Shown here: piece by piece, positions 24,022 to 31,664 of the stretch
How positions within the stretch are numbered: the stretch's first letter is position 1
How the letters are laid out: every line of letters begins with the position of its first letter
Assembly: GCF_001984125.1 (NCBI RefSeq)
Contig: NZ_MTQL01000007.1
Location: 930,001 to 994,000 of the forward strand
Direction of reading: 5' to 3'
From: Leifsonia sp. ALI-44-B
GTDB taxonomy: Bacteria; Actinomycetota; Actinomycetes; Actinomycetales; Microbacteriaceae
DNA length: 64,000 bases
Program-made: the position numbers and the translations under genes
Notes under the pieces: model-generated
The model's database searches: none
The model's input: only the letters and a program-made list of their open reading frames with translations
Told to the model about the DNA's origin: nothing

Positions 24022-24678
24022 TCAGATCGAGGGCGGAGCCCCGTCGCCGTGCACGAGCCGCGGGACGGCCAGCAGGTGGTCGCGGCTGTCGGGGCAGCCG
24101 ATGGCGGCGAAGATGATGTCCCACATATTGGTGATGCGGTTGTCGAGGCGGGCCCAGTCGTCGAAGACGGCCGACACCATCTGGGTGCCCGTGAACGATT
24201 CGACGACGAAGCGCGCGATGCTGTCGACCTCGATGCGGGGAGAGACGTCGCCTTCGGCGATGGCCTTGCGCAGGTGTTCGGCGCTCTGCGCGATCCAGAA
24301 CTCGTAGGGCGCGCGGGCGTGCTCGGGAAAGTAGCCGGCCGATTCGGTGCTGAGTCGGATGCCGGCCTGCACGATCGGCAGCGTGCGCAGCTGCTGGGCG
24401 AACGTGTGAGTGAGCCGCACGAGACCCTCGGCGCCCGGCATGTCGTCGCTCAGCAGGCGAGCGCCGGCGTCGACGCACAGCTGATGCTGCTGCAGGATGA
24501 GTTCGAGGGCAAGGGCGTGCTTCGACTCGAAGTGGAAGTAGAGGGCGCCCTGCGTGACGCCCGCTTCGGTGATGATCTCGCTGAGCTTGGCGCTGGCATA
24601 GCTCGATCGGGCAAACACCACGCCGGCGGCTTCGACGATCGCTTGTCGCGTCGCGCGAGCGCGTTCCTGTTTGGGCAT
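24022..24678 (-). CDS. TetR-family regulator of the gamma-butyrolactone receptor type
   Basis: 218 residues from the ATG at 24678, which follows GGAGGA. The N-terminal HTH (QAIVEAAGVVFARSSYASAK, then LSEIITEAGVTQGALYFHFES) is closely like ScbR/ArpA-type receptors, which conserve TQGALYFHF and follow it with a KHALA/KEALA helix. The ligand domain includes GLVRLTHTFAQQLRTLPIVQAGIRL and later MWDIIFAAIG, also familiar from that group. No A-factor synthase (AfsA-like) gene is visible nearby. It may respond to a butyrolactone-like signal, but the ligand is inferred only. Confidence 0.85.
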   Translation of the reverse strand: MPKQERARATRQAIVEAAGVVFARSSYASAKLSEIITEAGVTQGALYFHFESKHALALELILQQHQLCVDAGARLLSDDMPGAEGLVRLTHTFAQQLRTLPIVQAGIRLSTESAGYFPEHARAPYEFWIAQSAEHLRKAIAEGDVSPRIEVDSIARFVVESFTGTQMVSAVFDDWARLDNRITNMWDIIFAAIGCPDSRDHLLAVPRLVHGDGAPPSI

Positions 24679-24955
24679 GGGGTCCTCCGGCCTATCGGGG
24701 ACAGAATACCTCCGGGGGCTATGAAGGGTGACCCCCTTGTGACGGGCCCTTCCCAGGTTTTCGGGATGCTGCACGTCAGGTTCGCACGGGCGCAACGGGG
24801 CGGCTGCGCAAATCTCCCGGACAGACCTGTTTTCGCTCGAACCGGTAACCCATCCCGGGGCGGCCCGGATTGGGGATACAGGAGAGGCCGACTCCCGCGC
24901 TATCGGCGCGTCCTGCGCGCGGGCCGCGACGAGCCCGCGGTCCGGGCGCGCCCGT

Positions 24956-25015
24956 CCTGACGCCCGCCCTGGAGCCCGCCCTGGAGCCCGACCTGACGCC
25001 CGGCCTGACGCCCGA
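24956..25015. repeat. five tandem 12-bp repeats
   Basis: Five consecutive degenerate copies of CCTGANGCCCGN/CCTGGAGCCCGN run from 24956 to 25015, immediately before the threonine aldolase stop. The rest of the 343-bp gap 24679-25022 contains nothing else I can assign. Confidence 0.75.
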
Positions 25016-25022
25016 ACAGGCG

Positions 25023-26159
25023 CTAGAGGGCCTCCCCCGGAATGGGGTGCCCCACGAGGTGCGACGCGGGCGCGACTCCCGCGGCCGGCGCGGCCGCCAA
25101 GGCTGCGCAGATGGCCTCGACGAAGCTGTCGATGTCGGCCTCGGTGGTGTCGAACGCGCACATCCACCGCACTTCGCCCGTCGCGGCATCCCAGTCGTAG
25201 AAGCGGAAGGACTCGCGCAGCGTGTCGGCGACACCGGGCGGCAGAACGGCGAAGACCGCGTTGGCCTCGGTCGGCTGGCTGAAGCCGAGACCGGGCGCCT
25301 GACCGGCCGCGATGCGCTCTTCGAGGGCCGATCGCAGGCGCACGGCCATGGCGTTGGCGTGGCTGGCCGAGCGGTGCCAGAGGTCGCCCTCGAGCAGCGC
25401 GATCAGCTGGGCCGACAGGAAACGCATCTTCGAGGCGAGCTGCATGTTGAGCTTGCGCAGGTAGACGAGACCCTGCGTGGCGGCCGGGTTGAGCGACACG
25501 ACGGCCTCGCCGAACATGAGGCCGTTCTTGGTGCCGCCGAACGAGAGCACGTCGACCCCGGCGTCGGTCGTGAAGGCGCGGAACGGCAGGCCGAGGGCCG
25601 CGGCCGCGTTGGAGAGCCGGGCACCGTCGAGGTGCAGCGACATGCCGTGGGCATGAGCGTGGTCGGCGATGGCGCGGATCTCGTCGGGCGTGTAGAGCGT
25701 GCCGAGCTCGGTGCTCTGCGTGATGGACACGACGAGCGGCTGCGCGCGGTGCTCATCGCCCCAGCCCCAGGCCTCGCGGTCGATCAGCTCGGGCGTGAGC
25801 TTGCCGTCGGGGGAAGGCACGCCCAAGATCTTGATGCCGCCGACGCGCTCGGGCGCGCCACCCTCGTCGACGTTGATGTGAGCCGTGGTGGCGGCGATGA
25901 CGGCACCCCAGCGCGGCAACATCGACTGGATGCCGACCACGTTGGCGCCCGTGCCGTTGAAGACCGGGAACACCTCGGCCTGCTCGCCGAAGTGGCCGCG
26001 GAAGATCTCGGTGAGACGCTCGCTGTACTGGTCGCCGCCGTAGGCCACCTGGTGCCCGCCGTTGGCCCGGGCGATGGCCTCGATCACCTCGGGGTGCACC
26101 CCCGCGTAGTTGTCGCTGGCGAAGTTGCGGACGTCGGAATCATGCAGTGGAAGGCTCAC
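25023..26159 (-). CDS. ltaE: low-specificity L-threonine aldolase
   Basis: PLP enzyme of the fold-type-I beta-eliminating lyase family; cleaves L-threonine/allo-threonine to glycine and acetaldehyde. Recognised from RNFASDNYAGVHPEV, GGDQYSERL, HLDGARLSNAA, and FGGTKNG with the PLP lysine Lys211. The GTG at 26159 is preferred over the ATG at 26195, because that ATG falls inside the loop of the upstream operon's terminator hairpin. Length 378 residues. Last gene of a minus-strand run; no metabolic partner is adjacent. Confidence 0.88.
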   Translation of the reverse strand: MSLPLHDSDVRNFASDNYAGVHPEVIEAIARANGGHQVAYGGDQYSERLTEIFRGHFGEQAEVFPVFNGTGANVVGIQSMLPRWGAVIAATTAHINVDEGGAPERVGGIKILGVPSPDGKLTPELIDREAWGWGDEHRAQPLVVSITQSTELGTLYTPDEIRAIADHAHAHGMSLHLDGARLSNAAAALGLPFRAFTTDAGVDVLSFGGTKNGLMFGEAVVSLNPAATQGLVYLRKLNMQLASKMRFLSAQLIALLEGDLWHRSASHANAMAVRLRSALEERIAAGQAPGLGFSQPTEANAVFAVLPPGVADTLRESFRFYDWDAATGEVRWMCAFDTTEADIDSFVEAICAALAAAPAAGVAPASHLVGHPIPGEAL

Positions 26160-26177
26160 ACCCCTAATCTCGCACAG

Positions 26178-26231
26178 AGCGGCCGCCCCGCGCATCCTGG
26201 CCGAAAACTGTGGATGAACGGGGCGGCCGCT
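26178..26231 (-). terminator. terminator of the ABC exporter operon
   Basis: AGCGGCCGCCCCG (26178-26190) and CGGGGCGGCCGCT (26219-26231) form a perfect 13-bp stem with a 28-nt loop, just past the ABC permease stop at 26252. No clear T-run follows, so it may be a pausing or processing structure. Confidence 0.55.
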
Positions 26232-26251
26232 GCCTGGGGAGAACGAACGCG

Positions 26252-27442
26252 TCAGCCGCGCAGCGCCTCACCGAGCTTCACGCGCGCCCCCGTGCGCAGA
26301 AGCGAGTTGCTGTACATCTTCGAGCCGAGCAGCAGCACGACGACCGTGGTCACGGCGAGGATCGCGAGCGAGAGCAGCGGCTCCCACCACTCGGCCGTTC
26401 CGAGGAACAGGCGCACCGGCATACCGACGGGCGCCGAGAAGGGGATGTAGGACATGATCGCCAGCACGGTCGGGTTGTCGTTGAAGAAGATGACCGCGAA
26501 GTAGGGCAGCATGACGAGCATCGTGACGGGCATGGTCGTCGATCCGACATCCTCTTGGCGCGAGACCAGGGCGGCCGTCGCGGCGAAGAGCGCGGCCAGC
26601 AGCACGAAGCCGATGACGAAGAAGATGACGAACCACACGATGGGTGCGCCGAGGCCGGTCAGCAGATCGCTCTGCCCCGTCACCGTCAGGCCCACGATGG
26701 CGATCACCGCTATGAGCGCGATCTGGGCGAAGGCGAGGATGCTGTTGCCGAGCACCTTTCCGGCCAGCAACGCGCGCACCGGGATGGCCGACATGAGGAT
26801 CTCGACCACGCGGGTCTGCTTCTCTTCCACCACGCTCTGGGCGATGGTCGAACCGAACGTCATGGCCGACGAGAAGAAGACGAGGCCAAACGCGATGGCG
26901 ACGAGATAGCCGAGGAATCCGGCATCCGCACCCTGGTCGAGCAGCACGACCTTGGGTGCCGTGCTGAGCGCCTGCACGACCGACGTCGGTGCCGAATCGG
27001 TGGCCACGACCTCGAACAGCAGCGGCGAGTCGCCGGAACGATCGGGCAGGATGGCGGCCTCGACGTCGCCGTCGCGCACCAGTTTCTCGGCGGCCTGCTC
27101 GTCGTCGACCACGGTCACGTCGAACGATTTCGCGGCGGCGGCCGGGATGACCTCGCTCGTGGCATCGACGACCGCCACCTTCGTGGTCTCGCTGCCGGCC
27201 GAGTTGGCCGAGAAACCCGCGAACAGGATGGAACCCAGGATGATCACGAGCAGCAGGGCCGACGAGATCAGGAACGCCTTGCTGCGCAGGCGGGCGCGGA
27301 TCTCGCGCTCGGAGACGAGCCACACGCTCGACGCGAAACCGGGGGCCTGCGGGGCGGCGGGCCGAGCCGATGCGGGGGCCGACGCGGACGATGTGCCGCG
27401 CGAGGACGGCGACGACGGGGAGGGCGAGGTGCGGGTGCTCAT
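26252..27442 (-). CDS. ABC-2 type exporter permease (NatB-like)
   Basis: 396 residues. A Ser/Pro/Ala-rich cytoplasmic start precedes FASSVWLVSEREIRARLRSKAFL, the N-terminal region and first helix typical of NatB/ABC-2 permeases. A large extracellular domain of about 150 residues follows, then five or six C-terminal helices. GLVFFSSAMTFGSTIAQSVV and EEKQTRVVEILMSAIPVRALL form the conserved central segment. Its start overlaps the stop of the ATPase gene (ATGA). With that ATPase it forms an exporter of unknown substrate. Confidence 0.92.
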   Translation of the reverse strand: MSTRTSPSPSSPSSRGTSSASAPASARPAAPQAPGFASSVWLVSEREIRARLRSKAFLISSALLLVIILGSILFAGFSANSAGSETTKVAVVDATSEVIPAAAAKSFDVTVVDDEQAAEKLVRDGDVEAAILPDRSGDSPLLFEVVATDSAPTSVVQALSTAPKVVLLDQGADAGFLGYLVAIAFGLVFFSSAMTFGSTIAQSVVEEKQTRVVEILMSAIPVRALLAGKVLGNSILAFAQIALIAVIAIVGLTVTGQSDLLTGLGAPIVWFVIFFVIGFVLLAALFAATAALVSRQEDVGSTTMPVTMLVMLPYFAVIFFNDNPTVLAIMSYIPFSAPVGMPVRLFLGTAEWWEPLLSLAILAVTTVVVLLLGSKMYSNSLLRTGARVKLGEALRG

Positions 27443-28323
27443 CGGATGACCTCTCGGAAGATGTGGGCGAGCGACGGGCGCTGCGGGTGGAAGGTGGTGA
27501 CGGCGCCGGCCTCGACCGCGCGTCGCAGCACGAGCTGCGCGGTTTCGTCGGTGTCGGCGTCGAAGAGCGCGTAGCCGCCGTCGAACTCGACGACGTCGAC
27601 GCCGGGCAAGCCGCGGATCCAGCCGATGTCGGTGCCGGCCTGCAGTTCGAAGCGGCGCGTGGCGTGCTTCTCGCGCAGCGCCTCGCGCGAACCCGAGGCG
27701 CGGATCTCTCCGTTGGCGATGATGACGAGGTCGTCACAGAGGCGTTCGACGATATCGAGTTGGTGCGAGGAGAAGAGCACGGGCACGCCGGCATCCGCTC
27801 GCTCTTTCAGCACTCCGACGACGACGTCGACGGCCAGGGGGTCGAGGCCCGAGAACGGCTCGTCGAGCACGAGCAGATCGGGTTGGTGCACGAGGGCCGC
27901 CGCGATCTGCGCGCGCTGCTGGTTGCCGAGCGACAGCGATTCGAGCGTGTCGTTGGCGCGCTCCTCGAGGCCGAGCGATTCGAGCAGTTCTCGCGTGTTC
28001 TGCGTGGCGCGCGACGACGAGAAGCCGTGCAGGCGGGCCAGGTAAACGAGCTGCTCCTCGACCTTCATCTTGGGGTAGAGGCCGCGTTCTTCGGGCATGT
28101 AGCCGAAGCGGTGGCGGTCACCGGCCGTGAGCGGTTTGCCGTCTTTCGTGACGGTGCCGCCGTCGGCCGACAGGACGCCGAGGATGATGCGCATGGTCGT
28201 GGTCTTGCCGGCACCGTTGCCGCCGACGAAACCGGTCATGCGGCCGGGCTGCACCGTGAACGACACGTCGTGCAACACCTGCCGGTCGCCGTATGAGCGG
28301 GTGATGTTCTCTAGCTGAAGCAC
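27439..28323 (-). CDS. ABC transporter ATP-binding protein (NatA-like)
   Basis: 294 residues with Walker A GGNGAGKTT (about 34-42), signature ESLSLGNQQRAQIAAAL, Walker B LLVLDEPFSGLDP and a C-terminal DUF4162-like domain, as in the CcmA/NatA group. Partner of the downstream NatB-like permease. It lies 119 bp after the response regulator gene and in the same direction, so the two-component pair may control the exporter, a common arrangement for antimicrobial or cell-envelope stress exporters. Confidence 0.95.
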   Translation of the reverse strand: MLQLENITRSYGDRQVLHDVSFTVQPGRMTGFVGGNGAGKTTTMRIILGVLSADGGTVTKDGKPLTAGDRHRFGYMPEERGLYPKMKVEEQLVYLARLHGFSSSRATQNTRELLESLGLEERANDTLESLSLGNQQRAQIAAALVHQPDLLVLDEPFSGLDPLAVDVVVGVLKERADAGVPVLFSSHQLDIVERLCDDLVIIANGEIRASGSREALREKHATRRFELQAGTDIGWIRGLPGVDVVEFDGGYALFDADTDETAQLVLRRAVEAGAVTTFHPQRPSLAHIFREVIR

Positions 28324-28442
28324 GCTGGCTCCTCCGATTCTCTGCGTGATTACACGCTAGAGCGGGGGAGAGGTCGCGGGCATCAGCCGTGGGGCGGGTT
28401 CTCGCGCCTCCGCCTGGCGGGGGAGGGCGTCGAATCCACGCC

Positions 28443-29387
28443 TCAGGCGTCGGAGACGGCGTAGCCGCTGCGGAACGCCCACACGATGGCCTGGATGCGG
28501 TCGCGCACGCCCAGCTTGGCGAAAATGCTCGACACGTGCGTTTTGACCGTCGCCTCGCCGACATAGAGCTTCGAGGCGATCTCCTGGTTCGAGAGCCCGT
28601 CGGCGAGCAGGGCGAAGACGTCGCGCTCGCGCTCGGTGAGCAGGGCGTAGGCCGCGCGCTCGGCGTCGTTCGGGCCGCCGTGCGTCGCGGTGGCGGGGCC
28701 ACCGGTGCCGACAGAGCCGTGACCGCCGGCAGTGACGTCTTGGTGGCGAGCCGAGCGGTCGCCCTGAGCCGCACGGCCGTCACGAGAGTGATCAGGCAGC
28801 GCACCCAACGCGGCGCTGAGGCCCGACGTTCCGGGCGACGACGGCTGAGACATCCGCCCGGCCGTCGCACCGAAGCGCGCGATGACGCGTTTGGTCACGG
28901 TAGGCGACAGCAGCGCCTCGCCGCTCGCGACGACCCGCACGGCCTCGATGAGCTGCTCGGGCGAGGAATTCTTCAGCAGGAACCCGCTCGCGCCGGCCGC
29001 CAGGGCCTCGAACAGGTAGTCGTCGCGGTCGAAGGTCGTCAGAATCAGGACGGCCGCGCCGATCGACGGGTCGCCCGTGATGGCGCGCGTGGCGTCGAGC
29101 CCGTTCATGCCGGGCATCTGCACGTCCATGCAGATCACGTCGGGTGCGAGGGATGCCGCGGCCGCGATTGCCTCGGCCCCCGAACCCGCCTCGCCGACGA
29201 CCTCGATACCGGGCTGGGCGCCCAGGATGATGCGGAAACCCGCGCGCAGCAACTCCTGGTCGTCGACCAGCAACACGCGGATCGCCCCGGACGTGTCAGC
29301 GCCACCCGTGCCACCCGTGCCGCTCGTGCCACCCGCGCCTCCCGCGCCGGCCCCTGCGTTCGTGCTGGCATGCGTCGAATCGGTCAT
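28443..29387 (-). CDS. NarL/LuxR-type response regulator with low-complexity insertions
   Basis: 314 residues, about 90 more than usual. After a Gly/Thr/Ala-rich tail (residues 1-32) comes a receiver domain with phospho-acceptor Asp in VICMDVQMPGMNGLD. Between receiver and HTH lies an approximately 70-residue Ser/Gly/His/Asp linker. The C-terminal LuxR-type HTH reads LTERERDVFALLADGLSNQE then IASKLYVGEATVKTHVSSI. It overlaps the kinase gene by 4 bp. Likely activates the adjacent ABC exporter on phosphorylation. Confidence 0.93.
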   Translation of the reverse strand: MTDSTHASTNAGAGAGGAGGTSGTGGTGGADTSGAIRVLLVDDQELLRAGFRIILGAQPGIEVVGEAGSGAEAIAAAASLAPDVICMDVQMPGMNGLDATRAITGDPSIGAAVLILTTFDRDDYLFEALAAGASGFLLKNSSPEQLIEAVRVVASGEALLSPTVTKRVIARFGATAGRMSQPSSPGTSGLSAALGALPDHSRDGRAAQGDRSARHQDVTAGGHGSVGTGGPATATHGGPNDAERAAYALLTERERDVFALLADGLSNQEIASKLYVGEATVKTHVSSIFAKLGVRDRIQAIVWAFRSGYAVSDA

Positions 29388-30751
29388 GTCGAAACCATCC
29401 GTTCGTGAGAGTCGTTCGGGCCCGGGAGCCGGTCGTCGAGAGAAACGGGGATGCGCGCCCGCACGAGGTAGCCGCCGCGGGGCCGAGGCCCCAGTTCGAG
29501 CGTTCCTCCGGTTGCACGCACGCGTTCCTGCATGCCGACGTGCCCCAGCCCCGTGCCCGTGCGCGCCCCCCGCCGCCGGGTCGGCGAAGCCACGGCGAGC
29601 GAGCCACTGTTGGTGATCTCGATCTCCACGGCGTCGTCGAGGTAGCGCAGCCGCACGTCCGCCCGGGTATCTGGCCCGCCGTACTTGCGGGCGTTCGTCA
29701 GGCCCTCCTGCACGACCCGGTACACGGTCAGCGACACCAACTTCGGCAGCGGCCGCGGTTCGCCGATCGTCTCGAAGCGCGTCGGCACACCGGACTGGCT
29801 CGACGCCTCACACAACTCGGGCAACCGGTCGACGCTCACGGTCGAGGCGGCCTCGGACTCGGTTTCGGCCGCGCTCTCGGCCTCGGCGTCGGGCTCCCGC
29901 AGGGTGCCGAGGATGCCGCGCAACTCGTCGATCGCCGACCGGGCGTTGTCCTCCACGACGCCCAGAGCAGCCCGAGCGGCCGCCGGATCGAGGTCCAACA
30001 CGGTGCGAGCCGCCCCCGCCTGCACTCCCATCACCGACACGTGGTGCGCCACCACATCGTGCAATTCGCGCGCGATGCGCAAACGTTCGAGCGATACGGC
30101 CTGGCGAGCCGAGCGGATGCGTTCACGATCGAGGAGCGCCGTGCGCTGTTCGAGCACGGCACGTTCTTTCGCGCCATCCCACGCCCGATTGCCGAAGAAC
30201 CAGGCCGCGCCGAAGTACAGGATGTTCGTGAGGATCTGGATGAGCAGGTAGGCCACGAGCGGCGAAAAGAGCCCGGCGCGCGAGAAGCCCGGCATGGCGT
30301 CGGGATCGGTGGTGGCGAGGAACATCGAGATCAGCAACCACACGAGCATGGCGAACACGATGACGATGCGCACGATGAAGGCGCGGCGGCGGTCCGACAT
30401 CCAGGCGCCGACCGAATAGAGCGCCAGGAAGAGGGCGATGTTGCAGAAGAGCAGCTCGCTGACGTGCAGCTGTCCGATCACGATGAACGCGGCCGAGAGC
30501 ACGAGCGCCACGGTGGCCGGCCGCACCCGCCGCCACGCGAGGGGGAGCGTGATGAAGGCCAGCGCCAGGATGCTGACACCGAGGTCGGCGGGATCGTCGT
30601 AGAACCCGGCCACCGTGTAGAGCATGAGGCTCAAGATGGAGCCGACGAAGAGTGCGGCCGCGAGGATCAGATCGGCACGGCGCTCGCCGGGCGTGGGGGC
30701 CGGGCGCGTCCATCCCGGCTCGTCGGGGTCGAGAAAGGCGGCACCGGTCAT
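29384..30751 (-). CDS. sensor histidine kinase (HisKA_3 / LiaS-DesK type)
   Basis: 455 residues with five or six N-terminal membrane helices, then a dimerisation helix with the phospho-acceptor His in RIARELHDVVAHHVSVMGVQ, and a HATPase domain with GLTNARKYGG and GTGLGHVGMQERVRATGG. This is the NarL-type kinase class that pairs with LuxR-type regulators such as the one translated from the overlapping next gene. The signal is unknown; a short sensory region buried in the membrane suggests envelope sensing (inference). Confidence 0.95.
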   Translation of the reverse strand: MTGAAFLDPDEPGWTRPAPTPGERRADLILAAALFVGSILSLMLYTVAGFYDDPADLGVSILALAFITLPLAWRRVRPATVALVLSAAFIVIGQLHVSELLFCNIALFLALYSVGAWMSDRRRAFIVRIVIVFAMLVWLLISMFLATTDPDAMPGFSRAGLFSPLVAYLLIQILTNILYFGAAWFFGNRAWDGAKERAVLEQRTALLDRERIRSARQAVSLERLRIARELHDVVAHHVSVMGVQAGAARTVLDLDPAAARAALGVVEDNARSAIDELRGILGTLREPDAEAESAAETESEAASTVSVDRLPELCEASSQSGVPTRFETIGEPRPLPKLVSLTVYRVVQEGLTNARKYGGPDTRADVRLRYLDDAVEIEITNSGSLAVASPTRRRGARTGTGLGHVGMQERVRATGGTLELGPRPRGGYLVRARIPVSLDDRLPGPNDSHERMVST

Positions 30752-30854
30752 GCGTTAAACGTAGCCGCCGACGGGCCGCGGGGCCTCCGTCGTCCGAGGG
30801 AGGCCGCACCGAATAGGAAGGGCTCGCCCGCCGGCGCACCCGCCCGCTCGAGAC

Positions 30855-31139
30855 TCAGCGGTTTGGCCCGAACTTCCGCTTCTTCTTGGCGTCGCGGTTC
30901 GCCTTGGCGAGCGCGAGCGTCGCCATGGTGCCGACCTTGGTCGCGGCCGCGTCGTCCCGATCCTTCTTCGCGCTCTTCGGGGTGTCGTGCTTCTTCAGCG
31001 TGCCCAGCGACTTCGACGACTTCTTGGCCGCCTTCTTCGTCGACGTGGCGGATGCGTTCGACCACTCGACCACGCGCGAGCCCACGGCATAGACGACGCC
31101 GGCAATCACGGCGAGGGTCAGAAATTTCTTGAACGTCAT
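30855..31139 (-). CDS. small membrane-anchored, Lys-rich protein
   Basis: 94 residues from the ATG at 31139, supported by AGGAGGA upstream. One N-terminal hydrophobic helix (KKFLTLAVIAGVVYAVGSRV) is followed by a strongly basic, Lys/Ala/Ser-rich soluble tail ending KKKRKFGPNR. No known domain. The preceding gene encodes a similarly built protein, so the two may be a functional pair at the inner face of the membrane, possibly binding nucleic acid or anionic lipid (speculative). Confidence 0.78.
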   Translation of the reverse strand: MTFKKFLTLAVIAGVVYAVGSRVVEWSNASATSTKKAAKKSSKSLGTLKKHDTPKSAKKDRDDAAATKVGTMATLALAKANRDAKKKRKFGPNR

Positions 31140-31222
31140 GGTTCCTCCTGGCAGATAGGAAAACTGAGTGGAGGGCGAAAAGACCGTGTCCCTTCGCCCT
31201 CCGAGGTCGTGTCGCGCGTCGA

Positions 31223-31432
31223 CTAGCGCAGGCTCTTGACCTTCTTGTTCGCGGCTTTCTCGGCCTTGGCGAGCTCCTTCTTGGCGCGGGCGCGGGCCTT
31301 CTTCACCTGCGGGTCGTTCCAGAACTTCTTCACCGATTTGGAGATCTGCTTGTAACGGGCGCGGCCCGCCTTGGCTCCCAGAACGTAGGCGAAGAAAGCG
31401 ATGATGAGGATGAAAATGAACTTGGGGCGCAT
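31223..31432 (-). CDS. small membrane-anchored, Lys-rich protein (YtxH-like composition)
   Basis: 69 residues from the ATG at 31432 with AAGGAG nine bases upstream. A single helix (FIFILIIAFFAYVLGAKAG) is followed by RARYKQISKSVKKFW and a basic helix KKARARAKKELAKAEK. The GAKAGRARY turn resembles YtxH-type stress proteins, but assignment is tentative. It lies 83 bp upstream of, and co-directional with, the other small basic membrane protein. Confidence 0.78.
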   Translation of the reverse strand: MRPKFIFILIIAFFAYVLGAKAGRARYKQISKSVKKFWNDPQVKKARARAKKELAKAEKAANKKVKSLR

Positions 31433-31664
31433 TGGTCCGGTCTCCTTGAGGTCGTCTCGGCGAGTGTGCTCGGCGAATGTGCTGGGCGCGTCGTTCCTCC
31501 GACGGTATCGAATCGGGCTCGGGAACGGCAGAGGGTGGCGCGGCCTTGCGGCCCGGGTGTACGAGGCGTAACGTACCCGGCCGGCACGACCGTGCCACCC
31601 TGCGTCGATGAGAGTCAGCTCAGGCCGACACTGCTCGGTCCGCCACAACGCTGGCCGACACCGA

